Source of the DNA: Centrapalus pauciflorus
Lineage: Eukaryota > Streptophyta > Magnoliopsida > Asterales > Asteraceae
Direction: 5' to 3'
Assembly (NCBI GenBank): GCA_020465985.1
Contig: JAANYP010000288.1
Span: 1-64,000 of the forward strand
DNA: 64,000 nucleotides
Shown: one piece after another, positions 48,163-59,000 of the stretch
Layout: each line of letters begins with the position of its first letter
How positions within the stretch are numbered: position 1 is the stretch's first letter
The notes under the pieces: model-generated
Told to the model about the DNA's origin: nothing
The model's database searches: none
What the model saw: the letters and a program-made list of their open reading frames with translations, nothing else
Made by a program: the position numbers and the translations under genes

Positions 48163-49279
48163 TGATGCGAGTGTCGTTAACCCGTCAAAAATACCACTAA
48201 ATACCTTTGAAGCTAGGGTAAGTAGGGATCGTATCCACAGAGAGCGAGAGGTTAAATGCACGTATTCGAGCGACTAGCATTGTAATTTAAATAATTTGAA
48301 AAGATTAATTGGTTTGTAAAAAAGGGTGATTACTTGATTTATACAATTAATTACTTATAAGATTTGTAGAAAGAAAACTTAATTAAATCGTTTGATTAAA
48401 TATAATACGAAGATAACCATTCCCGGATTCCACACTTAACTTTGTATTTAATTTATAAAAACGATGTAAAGATTACATAAACATAATCTTTGTTATAATT
48501 ATTATTAGAATCGTTACGTAATCTTGGGCATAGCGCGTGACATGTTTGATTGCTCGTCTTAATTAAATAAATAACTCGGCACGAATAATAAAATATCAAC
48601 GAACTATCTTGCGAAACGCAACCAAATAAATAACAATCATTCGTTTACAATCTAAACATAATTAATAAAACCATGCAAACATAAAGTAATCGTTCGTAAA
48701 ATTAAACACTTAGCGTTGTGCTTCCTCCTAGAATGATTATTGCGAGACTAGCCGGACATTGTTGGTGCAATACTCCAGAGTTGTGTATCCATCTTCATAG
48801 CCAATGTCGTAGCTTGGTTCGTGTGCTCTTCGTACTTGTGTTCGCTCAAACGGGGTCCTTTTCCTTAGCTTTCTTCTCCAAAAAACGATCCCCTTTTGTC
48901 TTCCATGACTTGGTATTTATAGAGAAGTGTTGGAAACCCTAAAAACGGCTCAGAAACTCTTTTTTCGGGTTGGGCGCAGCCGCAGGAGCAGGCCTGCGCA
49001 CCCCCCCCTGCGCCCCGGTCTACGCTTGGGTTTTTCGATGGGAAAATTCATTTTGTTGAGCACTCGGTTGGAGAGCAGAGCTGCGCCCCCCCCCCCCCCC
49101 CCCCCCGCTTGGCTCTATAAAAAGTTCTCCGATTTTTCTCAAATTTTGCCAAACTTAGGCTTAAATTGGTCACCTACACAAGCAATGAAATTAATCAATA
49201 GTAGCACATTCTACGACATATTTTCATTTAAAACTAACTCTTTTACGCTTAATAAACATGATTATTTATAACCTGATCA
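48163..49279. mobile_element. Probable solo LTR with TAGCT duplication
   Basis: Starts TGATGCGAGTGTCGTTAACC and ends AACCTGATCA (TG...CA). Flanked by TAGCT at 48158-48162 and 49280-49284. 1117 bp. Contains AGGGATCGTATCCACAGAGA, a phrase frequent in plant LTR-type repeats, and a C-run at 49087-49106. No coding sequence; could also be a very short non-autonomous element. Confidence 0.65.
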
Positions 49280-49342
49280 TAGCTTCAAATTGTTTTGGTG
49301 TGTTTCGGTATTGTGAAGGGTAGATTGAGATTAGTTTCAGCA

Positions 49343-49345
<3 letters not shown>

Positions 49346-49413
<68 letters not shown>
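49346..49413. repeat. (TA)n microsatellite
   Basis: About 34 TA units within the GGTTTCGGTA-rich repeat. Confidence 0.95.
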
Positions 49414-49416
<3 letters not shown>

Positions 49417-49521
49417 CTGGTATTTTGATGGGTACTGAAACCTCAAAAGGTTTCGGTAGTTTTCTATTCCACTCGGTAGCCTCATGTGGTCTCGGTGTCT
49501 TCATGGTTTCGGTTTCTTCAA

Positions 49522-49547
49522 TACCGAAACCTTTGAAGGTTTCGGTA
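49522..49547. other. Perfect hairpin motif
   Basis: TACCGAAACCTT-tg-AAGGTTTCGGTA, 12-bp arms and a 2-nt spacer. The same core as at 48098-48118, in a stretch (49430-49550) with five GGTTTCGGT-like words. Confidence 0.8.
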
Positions 49548-49559
49548 GGCATGCAAAAT

Positions 49560-50227
49560 GGGTCTTGGTAGGTTGCAAAACACACAAACACACACCTGCA
49601 CTTCTTAAAATTTGTATAAATCATCAATTAATCGAAATGTGTAACATGCATGTAATTTATTTCACCCTTTCAACTCTAATTTTGTCAAATTTGTGCTCAT
49701 GAAGTATAAAGAAACTGTGGGTTTCATCTCATATTCAAGAACAATTTAGATGATAAATTTACCTTAAATCATTTGCTTGGTGTTTCTTTGATGATTTCTT
49801 GACTTGCTTCTTGATTTTCTTTGCAACTTTGTGATAAATATTGTGATGGATAGAAATAAAGAACCATGGAGTTCAAAGGGTAAAAGGACAGAGGAAAAGG
49901 AATAGGTTAGAAACGTAATAGCTAGGCACGTCGTGGGAGGAGAATAAGCAAAATCTATTGCGTACTATAAAATGGAGAGAAGCAGAGATTTTTAGTTCTT
50001 TAGTGGGTGAAATGAGAATTTAACTATCATTTGGGTATTTATATTTACATAAGTTCCCTACTTCTCATTTTAACCACCAAAATTGGTTTTTTTTCATTCT
50101 TTTAAATTGAGGCTTTATAACTAATACATAATATATAATTAAATTAATTATGTCTTTTATTAATTAACATAACTTACAATACTGATAATGTAATTAAAAT
50201 TTACATTATAGAGTCAAATACATAAAA
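49560..50227. other. Gene-free spacer
   Basis: No repeat ends and no convincing ORF. 49780-50010 has near-normal GC but no recognisable coding. Confidence 0.4.
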
Positions 50228-50410
50228 ATTCGCTGGAATCTGATGGAATCTGGTGGAAAAGGAATTGATTTTCCATTCTGATGGGTTGTTTGGTAGTCCA
50301 AAGAAATGGAATGATCATTCCACATTTTAAAAAGAAACCCCCCTTTTGAAGTAATGATCATTCCATAGCAAAATGAAAGGAATTTAAATTCCATTCTCAA
50401 TTCCTTTTGA
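50228..50410. mobile_element. Partial MITE
   Basis: Begins TTCGCTGGAATCTGATGGAA, matching the inner part of the ends at 53215-53260. The terminal GGGGTGTTTGG is absent. The right side is cut by the TAGGGGTG element at 50411. Confidence 0.4.
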
Positions 50411-50920
50411 TAGGGGTGTTATAAAAATCCGAATCCGAACATCCGAAATAAAATCCAAAAATACGATCTGAAACTATCCAAAATTTTGGATTCGAATAGT
50501 AAAATTTCAAAATTTCGGATATTCAATTAATCCGATATCCGAAAATCCAAAAAAAAAATATTATTTTTAATTTTTTTTATATATTTGGTATTGATTATTT
50601 ACATAATATTTGAGTGTTTATTATTATTCTAATGTATATTTTTGAGTTTTATCTTGATATTATAGATTTATTAACTAATATTTTATATATTTTAGTTTTT
50701 TTAATATTGTTTTAGTCGTTTTGGGTAAAATGACTCCGGATACATTTAGTTTGTGATATATTATCTTTAATATGTATTTGTATATATAGAATTTGTGTTT
50801 TAGATATTCAAAATTTTGATTTAATTGTTTAAATAAAATAAAAAAAATGAATTTTCGGATAATCCGATATCCGAATCCGGAATTTCGGATATCCAAAATT
50901 TCTTTTAAAAACTACTAGGA
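50411..50920. mobile_element. hAT-type element, right end missing
   Basis: Starts TAGGGGTGTTATAAAAATCC, with GGATATCCGAAAT-type inverse repeats at both sides (50500-50560 and 50850-50900). No CACCCCTA terminus or duplication on the right. Confidence 0.5.
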
Positions 50921-50964
50921 CCGTGGGTAATTTTTTTTTGGAAAAGCTGACAATCATTTAATAA

Positions 50965-50970
<6 letters not shown>

Positions 50971-51042
<72 letters not shown>
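50971..51042. repeat. (TA)n microsatellite
   Basis: About 35 TA units just left of F2 copy 2. Confidence 0.95.
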
Positions 51043-51044
<2 letters not shown>

Positions 51045-51456
51045 CAGGTTCATCAGCAAACCTATAAGATTCCAGTGTACTCAGCGTACCCTAATGTGAA
51101 TGATCATTCACATATATTTTTTTTGAATAGACATATATAAAACAACATTATAAGACTTTTATTCAAAAGAATCAACATCATAAATATTGTGAATGGTTAA
51201 AAAAGATCATGTGAATGGTCATTCACACCATTCACATGATGTGAAATGACCATTCACATGGATGACCATTCACATAAATATGCATTGAGCATTCACATAA
51301 TTTTTAAGGACACAGAAAGTGTGAATGTATGTGAAATTCATATATCATGTGTATAACATTAATTTAAACATGGTTATGAGAAAAAAAATTTAAAAAAAGT
51401 TTTTGAAGGTTGGTACCTTCGGGTGCACTTGATTTCAAAAGGTACCTTTTTGAACC

Positions 51457-51459
<3 letters not shown>
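51043..51459. mobile_element. TIR element, family F2, copy 2
   Basis: Same orientation as and high similarity to 6710-7110 (AATGTGAATGATCATTCACA, TTGGTACCTTCGGGTGCAC). Ends AATCAGGTTCATCAGC and TTTTTGAACCTGA. (TA)n on both sides. Confidence 0.75.

Positions 51460-51515
<56 letters not shown>
51460..51515. repeat. (TA)n microsatellite between F2 and F4
   Basis: About 28 TA units; the only sequence between the two elements. Confidence 0.95.
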
Positions 51516-51517
<2 letters not shown>

Positions 51518-52795
51518 GATCATTGCAGAACCTAAATTTAGTGTAGAACTGTAGAACTGTAGAACCAATATCGTCCATAGATTAGAATAATCTAATGGTC
51601 TTGATTAAAAGAGTTAAGTTTGGAATTAGTGAAAAAAAGATTGGTAATAGTGATATTTTAATTCTTGGAGGGGTAAAAAAGGAAAAGATTGGAAATAGCA
51701 AAAAGATTGACATTAGCAAAATAAATATCCTTTTTCTTTAAATTAAAATAACATTAATATTATTAATTTTTAAATCAAAAAAATTATACCATAAAAACGA
51801 GAATTTTATACTCTTTAAAACGAGACCGGTCATGATATATTTTTTTCGAAAAAATTTTACGTGTTTATTTTTCGTAAAAAAAAAATTACTCAGACCACGA
51901 TGCTATATATCATGATGATATAATGAGATCATTCGATATCGAATGAACACTTTGATATCGTATATTTAACGTCAATGCAACACTGCATATACGCTCATTA
52001 TTAACAGAGCTAAAATAATAGTCACAATTAGTAGTCAAAGTTGGTGGATTTAACGAGAACGGATATGATATATATTTTTTATTTTTCGTAAAAAACTTTT
52101 TACCCAGACCACGATGCAATATATCATGGTGAGATCATGAGATCATTCGATATCGAATGAACACTTTGATATCGTATATTTAACGTCAATGCAACATTGC
52201 ATATACGTTCATTACTAACAGAGCCAAAATAATAGTCACAATTAGTAGTCAAAGTTGGTGGATTTAACGAGAACGGTTATGATATATATTTGTTTATTTT
52301 TCGTAAAAAAATTTTTACCCAGACCACGATGCAATATATCATGGTGAGATCATGAGATCATTCGATATCGAATGAACACTTTGATACCGTATATTTAACG
52401 TCGATGCAACACTGCATATACGTTCATTATTAACAGAGATAAATAATAGTCAAAATTAGTAGTCAAAGTTGGTGGATTTAACGAGAACGGTCATGAATAT
52501 ATTTTTTTGAAAAAAAATTTACGTGTTTATTTTTCGTAAATTTTTTTTACCCATACGACCATTCGATGTCGAATGAACACTTTGATATCGTATATTTAAC
52601 GTCGATGCAACACTGCATGTCCATTATATATTAAAAGAGTAAAAAAAGTCAAAGTTGACAGTCAAACTTGGTAGGCTGTTATTAATTCAATGTTAATTGT
52701 ATAATTACCATTTTATCCCTAGTGTTATATTATAATCTAATGGTTTAGATTGGTTCTATGGTTCTGCACTAAATTAAGGTTCTGCAATGATCCCA

Positions 52796-52799
<4 letters not shown>
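51516..52799. mobile_element. TIR element, family F4, with internal tandem repeats
   Basis: Left GGGATCATTGCAGAACCTAA; right end reverse complement GGGTTGGGATCATTGCAGAA, so the arms share GGGATCATTGCAGAACCT and more. (TA)n on both sides. 51891-52620 is a tandem array with a period of about 214 bp. No ORF with known domains. Confidence 0.75.
51891..52620. repeat. Tandem array, about 3.4 copies of a 214-bp unit
   Basis: CAGACCACGATGC recurs at 51891, 52105 and 52320. Each unit contains the 16-bp palindrome CATTCGATATCGAATG (changed to CATTCGATGTCGAATG in the last, partial unit), then GAACACTTTGATATCGTATA and GTAGTCAAAGTTGGTGGATT. Confidence 0.85.

Positions 52800-52844
<45 letters not shown>
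52800..52844. repeat. (TA)n microsatellite right of F4
   Basis: About 22 TA units starting at the F4 terminus. Confidence 0.95.
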
Positions 52845-52847
<3 letters not shown>

Positions 52848-53084
52848 CAATATTTAAATTATCTATCATAAATGACCAAATATATTACAATCATGTTTTT
52901 TGTTCTCTTTTTTTCTATATCACATATTATTTTGGTTGTAACATTTTAAGGTATTTGTTTTGTGACTTTGCAATATAAAAAATTTATTTTATAAAGAAAT
53001 TGATTAAATAAATCATAGTTTTAAAATATTTTTGTACTTCAAGAAAAAAATTCATTTTGACAGATTTATCAACCAAACGGAAAA

Positions 53085-53460
53085 CAATTAAGGAATTGTA
53101 TCTGAAATCCATTCCTTTCCTGCCAACCAAACAAACTATAGTATTTGGATTCAGACAGATTCCATTCCTTCCAGAATTCCATTCCTTTGACAGATTTCAT
53201 TCCATTCCGTCAGATTCCAGCGAACCAAACACCCCGAGGGGCGTTTGGTTCGCTGGAATCAAAGGGAATTAGGGGGAAAAGGAATCATATTCCAACCAAT
53301 TCAAGTGTTTGGTTCACCAAGTAAAAGGAATTTGAATCTTTAGCTTTTAAATTTTCCTTTGAACGAGGGAAAATATGATTCATTCCATAGTGAGAGGGAA
53401 TTAAAATCTTTGCAAGGAGGGAAAGTGAATAGATACGAAAAGGGAAAATTGATAGTTATA
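53085..53460. mobile_element. Two back-to-back MITE ends
   Basis: CCAGCGAACCAAACACCCC ends at 53235 and GGGGCGTTTGGTTCGCTGG begins at 53238, with GA between. The left part (about 53085-53235) and right part (53238 to about 53460) are separate or mirror-image copies of one MITE type; the outer ends are not clear. Confidence 0.5.
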
Positions 53461-54163
53461 GAAACAAACTTTCATTTTTTTTTTGTCATTTTGGGTAATC
53501 AACTATTCTTTTTATTAAATAGTCATTAAACTAGTCATTTATTGTTAAATAAGTAATTATAGTTGCAAATTCTTTTCAATACTACATTTATACAACCGAC
53601 AACCGGTTGATACCTATTTATGTTTTTATTCATTTTTTTATTTATCTAAATCACCAAACCAATAAATAAAAACCTCTGCTAGGGCACCAACTTCATTTCC
53701 CATTTGCTAGATGAACAGAAGCCTAAAAAGGTGAAGCCTTCAACTTCTTCAAATCAATACAGGCCAATGCGAAGAGTAGAATGAAGAATCAATGCATGCT
53801 TCAAATCAAGTTCTTCAAATCGATTTTACAACAAAACCCCAAAAGTGATGACATCGACTTCTTCAAATCTATGTGAAGAATAATCGACATATGATATCTC
53901 TTGATAAGCATTCCAAGACTCCCATTGTGTTGCTGTTGTGAAAAAACGAGGAATAGCAAAAGTCTTTACAGTTACTTCTAAGATAAACATGATTGAACAT
54001 CGAAGTCTCTTTTTTTTTTTCCTCACGTATTAATTCTCACGTATAAATTGACCGGTTGATTTCAAAATCTAGGTTACAAATGACACAAATACCAGATTAT
54101 CCATAGTTTAATTGGTTTGTTTGGTAAAAAAAAAGTTGGTTATCCATGATGATATAAAACTAT
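53461..54163. other. Gene-free spacer
   Basis: 53690-54020 has near-normal GC and several GATTTGAAGAAGT-like words on the minus strand, with a 66-residue ORF that I cannot assign. Nothing else seen. Confidence 0.35.
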
Positions 54164-54515
54164 TGTGTCTAGTTAACAGAAACTAATCATTTTTCAATTT
54201 TAGTTTTCAAGTTATAGTTTTTAGAAAAAACAAGGGTTTTTATGAAAAGTAAAAACTTGTTTAGATGATAAAGTTTTTGTTTTAAGAAAATAAGATGAAC
54301 GATTAAAAAATAAAAAAAATAGGATACATGATAGAAAAATAAGAGAGAAAGAGATTATTATAAAAATTATAGGATATGTAATTAGAAAATTAAGAAAGAG
54401 AATATAAAAATGATATTTTAAAAAGTGAAATGAAAATTTATGAAATTGTTGTTAACTAAACAAATTTTTATTTTTTTTAACAGTGAGAGATGAAAATTTT
54501 AGTTAACTAAACACG
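54164..54515. mobile_element. Diverged MITE related to 21775-22141
   Basis: Right part ATGAAAATTTTAGTTAACTA and AAACACG; left part TTGTGTCTAGTTAACAGAAA, with shared interior (GTTTTCAAGTTATAGTTTTT). Ends are eroded and no TTA pair is evident. Confidence 0.45.
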
Positions 54516-54589
54516 TCCAAATCAAATGTTTGTTTCTAGTAGAGTCAATTTTCCCTTACAAAAATACCCTCCAATTTTATTTAACCTAG

Positions 54590-54727
54590 CCAGCCGCCTC
54601 ACTCTCTTCTCATTCTCTCTTTCACGTAGACCTGGTTCTCTACCTTCCTTCTCCGGCGACACCGTCTTTTCCGGCGACGACATCTTCTTTCTCCGGCGGA
54701 GACATCTTCTTCTCCGGTTAGGCGGTG
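54590..54727 (+). other. Possible non-coding leader exon
   Basis: CT-rich, CTCCGGCGA-repeated stretch typical of plant 5' leaders, ending GGTTAGGCG before a GTGAGT donor. It could be an upstream leader exon of RRS1 (ATG at 56030) or an orphan promoter fragment. No splice partner proven. Confidence 0.3.
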
Positions 54728-55932
54728 AGTCTTCCTCTCTTTCACTTCTTACATCATCGATTGCTGCTATATTCCTCTTTTCCGGTGATCTGCTTTTCCT
54801 ATCTTGATCTGTTTCCTATTTCGATATGATTTTCTATCTCTATCTCTATCTCGACCTGCATGAATAATCCATGAAAAATTGTTAAAATGTTTCTGTTCTT
54901 ACAATGTGTTTTGTCACTCTTTTTGGGTTTTTTAATCGCTAGTCAAAATAGGAGTGAAAATTGAAAAAGCTGACATGCTTTGCATTTTTAGCTGATGAAG
55001 AAATTCCTGCATCTGAACATGTAAGATAGGAACTAACTAATAGAGTGATTATCACCACTTGAATAAACAGAATCAGTTAACTAAGTCCGGTAGAGTCATG
55101 CAATCTTATCCTTTATAAGTTATCACTATGGCTTATTTTTTGAGCCATGTGTTCATCATTCCACATCGATGACTTATTTTGTGAGCCATGTGTCCATCAT
55201 AAACAGAATCAGTCAACTCCATGGCTTGCTTCTTTTTTTTTTTTTTTTGGTTTTTTACATGGCTAAGTCAAAACATAGTGTATTTATATTTATTAGTTTG
55301 TAATTTTTTCATGCATTAAGATATGTATATTTATTAGTTTGTAATTAGTTGAAAGATATGTATTTTTCATGATTTGAATTTAACACTTTCAATTTGGATA
55401 TTGAAGTTTATGTGGTTTATATCATGTTTTATAGTATATTGATGTGTATAATATGCTTGTTTATAAATAGGATAAAAAAAAGTTTATGGATATTTAAAAA
55501 AAAAATATTTAAAATGATAATCTATTCATATATATAATTCATAATTCTTTTTTTACATGTAAAAATTATAAAACATCAAAAACTAAACAAACTTACAGTC
55601 GCGCACATGCTGCACCGTCCACTACGACGTGCCGGACTGCTGGCGTTCACCCTTGTTTAGGTGGGTCTCACCGTCCACACTCACAGTCACAAACTCACGG
55701 TTGCTGCTTGATTACTTTGAATAGGGTTGAAATGTTGAAATTTATCGTACTTATTTCGTAGTAAAAACTTTGATGGTTTGGTACTCCACACTTTTTTTTG
55801 GTAATTTATGTGTGTAAATGTGGAGATGTTCATGAATGTTGAATGGTTCTTTTGTTGTCATTTTGTAAATTTGTATTTGTACAACAACACTGCAGCAGGT
55901 AGCTTACAAACCAACTTTGAATTCGGTAATTC
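54728..55932 (+). other. Spacer or leader intron upstream of RRS1
   Basis: No coding ORF. 55600-55700 has a GC-rich island (CGCACATGCTGCACCGTCC) of unknown nature. 55130-55200 has GTGAGCCATGTGT words repeated. Could be an intron if 54590-54727 is a leader exon. Confidence 0.3.
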
Positions 55933-56070
55933 GGGAAGAACATCAACAAAACGGAGGATACCAAATCGAAAAAACCCCTAGGAGCAAGTATAACCACCGC
56001 TGAAAAAAACCCCTGTTGAGAAATCTGAGATGGGGGAAGAACATCAACAAAACGGAGGATACCAAATCGA
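55933..56070 (+). repeat. Direct repeat of the RRS1 start region in its leader
   Basis: A 37-nt stretch starting GGGAAGAACATCAACAAAAC occurs at 55933-55969 and again, as codons 2-14 of RRS1, at 56034-56070 (offset 101). The upstream copy has TTCGGG where the gene has ATGGGG, so it has no start codon. Confidence 0.9.
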
Positions 56071-59000
56071 CCTTGGGAATCTTACGGCATTCGATCCTCA
56101 CCACCAATTTCAATCTGAACCTGATAACAGGTTAGGGTTCTTACTCTCATTCTACAAATATTTGTATAAAAATCGGCATACAAAACAGTTAATGTTCCTA
56201 TGAAATTAGTAGTCTTTGTAAGTGCAAAGTTAAACTATTGTAAACGTTGGGTTAATTTGTTTGAAATGATTCTAATCCGTACTATATTTTTTTTAGTGAA
56301 AATGTAATTTGGTGATATAAGTGATTATTATCCCTCGTTTGGGATAGAAGACTCTTTGGTGTTGTTGATGATGACTTTATACTGCCTCTGCCCCAAGCTC
56401 GATTACACAATTTTGAATTCTTTTACTAGTGTGTTGGAACATGTAAAGTTTTGCCCAACTCTATTTTATAACCTCCCTTTGTCCCAAACTGTGTGTTTGA
56501 TTATAAATGGAACATTTAGAAACGATTAAGGTGAGTCATGGCCCCATGGGGACTGAAACCTATGCTATGCATGTGAAGGGTATGGATTTGGTAAAAGATG
56601 GACTGAAAGCAAGTTAAGCTCAAGCAATTCGTTTAACTTGAGCTTTTTATGAGCTTTTAACAAATAACAAGTCAGCTCGAATAGCTCGCAAGTAGCTAGA
56701 CTATCTTACACTCCTAATTTCATACCAAGTTAAAAGTACCAATTTTTTGCAGTTTGATTTTGTATGAATTCTAGAAAAACATCAGATATGGTGTTCTGAT
56801 ATTTGTTGAAGCTGTTGCAAAATTTGCAAATTATTAATTATTGGATGAGGTGAAATATGGGATGCCTCCTTCAACTCAGAATTAGAGTGAGAAATACTTG
56901 GTCATTACTAAGTAAATCTGAACTTTTAAGATTAAGTTTGATAGTCTCATTAGCTTTCAGAAAATTTATAGATATGGCTATGTACTAAGGTAGTGTTTGT
57001 TATGCAGGAATAAGAGGCGGAATGATATGATTCATTACGATGGAATTAAAAACCATGTTTACAAGAATTAGAAGCTCTATGATTGGGTTTTAATAGTTTT
57101 AAGACTTCATTTTGAAGTTAAAATGATAAACACAATAAACAGGTTAACGTAACATATATATTTTGGCTTTAATACGATATTTGCTTAACATGAAATAGCG
57201 GTCGCTATTGCTACGCTATCGTGATGTAGCAATGTAGCATATAGGTAGCTTGTCGCTATTGTCCGAGATGCGCTATCAACAACTATGGTATAGTGGTGTG
57301 ACAGACTGACATGCATCTCAGTTTTACCATATTTTTGTCATGAATGTACAAAAGTCAATTTTATCTATATTTTATGTGTATTCTTTAATTCAAACTGCAT
57401 CTCTAAGTCAAGCCTATGCCTTACCTTGCTGTTCAAGGGAATGTTATGTTGGAAATATTTGTCCCAAACTGTTGATAAACTTGGCAGATTTGGAATCTTA
57501 TGAGGTAATGCGTAAATAGTTTAATCTTTTAATGACTACAATAAACCATTACATTTAAAAACGTTAAGCGGACCTAGCATTTGATTGACCTTATAGTGCT
57601 TAGTGGCAGCCATTTAGAATTTGCGTGTACATTTAATGGTTGGCTTTATTATATAAAATCAGTTGTTTACTCGCTCTTAAGTTATATCCTTGTTTTAAAT
57701 TTTAGTTGACCAATGGTTTTTGGCAAGAAAGCTTGGGGGTTGGAATGTTTATTTGGGCTTGAATGGACTTGTCATGTTGAGCTTTATGGAAAGCCAGTTT
57801 TTAGACGTGACCTACATTAACATAGATTAATTCAATTACACTCTCATAAGCTTTTAAGCTTTTAATTTGCTGAATTGAGATCTTCTTCACTGCTTCGAAA
57901 TCGTATATATAGGCAACGATCTTACAGAAGGCGTCGTGTGTGACCCAAATTGTGCAAATAATTAATGTTAGAAATTGTAGAACTTTTGTGTTGAATTTGT
58001 TTATATGCTGCCTGCAAATGCAATATTATTCTCAAAGTACTTGGGTTGGACTTTGGAATATAAACCTGTAGAATGCACTTGCACATTGATGCAAGACAAT
58101 GCTACTTAATTTTATCAGATTTAAATTTAAAGGTCTTTGGTTCGATAAGATACGTCATATTACATTGGTTACATGTATTTCTGTATATATAGTTTATATT
58201 GTACTTATTCGGTGTTATGCTGTTTACTTGATTATCCAGGGAGGATCTGGTGAAGGCATGCATAGCACATGGTACAAAATTAATTCAGGCAGTTGCTGAT
58301 GCCCTTTTTAACTTGCCTTCTACTGAAGATGTGTCTGGGCCAATTGTCTCTCTACCACCGCCTACAACAAAATTGCCAAGAGAAAAGCCTGTATGTGTCA
58401 TCCTCTCAACTTCTTTTTTGTGCATATGGACTGGAAACATGAAGTTCTAATGATGAACTTCGAGAAATTCATTGCATTTATTCATAATATTAGTTGTTCT
58501 CATTGATAGGCTGTTGATATTTTATTGAATTTATGCATGAAGTTCTGTTTTGTGCAAAGAAACCTTTCCGTTAACCTTTTTGGTTATGTTTTTGGCTTTA
58601 TATCCTGCTTTTGTTGCTCATCATTTTTATGTTAAGTTCTCATAAATATCTTATTGAACAGTATATAGGGTCTGATTGCATGACAATTTGATCTATATAT
58701 GCAATTTGTAATTCTTTTCTCCTAATGACGGAGTACAGCCGTACTGGTATATGGGAGTTAAATACCTTCTTTGAATGTTTGAAGGCATTTGATATCACAA
58801 AGGGTATTCATGACATACGCTTAATGATGTTTAGAACAAATTATTTAATATTAGTTTTAGGTGCCGTTTGGTTTGCAAGATTTTGGATTTTATAAAATGC
58901 TTGGTTTCACAGGATTTTAAAATCTTTAAATAGTTGGGAGGATTTTTGAAATCCCACCAGCAAGGAATTTCAAAATCATCCCTCTATTTGAAGGATTTCA

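Noticed and set aside
51891..52620. CRISPR-like regular repeats
   Set aside because: Units are 214 bp tandem copies without short spacers, in a plant nuclear context; a tandem array inside a TIR element.
53826..54026. Minus-strand 66-residue ORF ending FEEVDVITFGVLL, faintly like a kinase DVxSFGVLL motif
   Set aside because: Only a few residues match, no neighbouring kinase motifs, and the words come from a local GATTTGAAGAAGT repeat.
54526..54807. 93-residue plus-strand ORF rich in Ser/Leu
   Set aside because: CT-rich leader-type DNA with a donor site inside; looks like untranslated leader, not coding.
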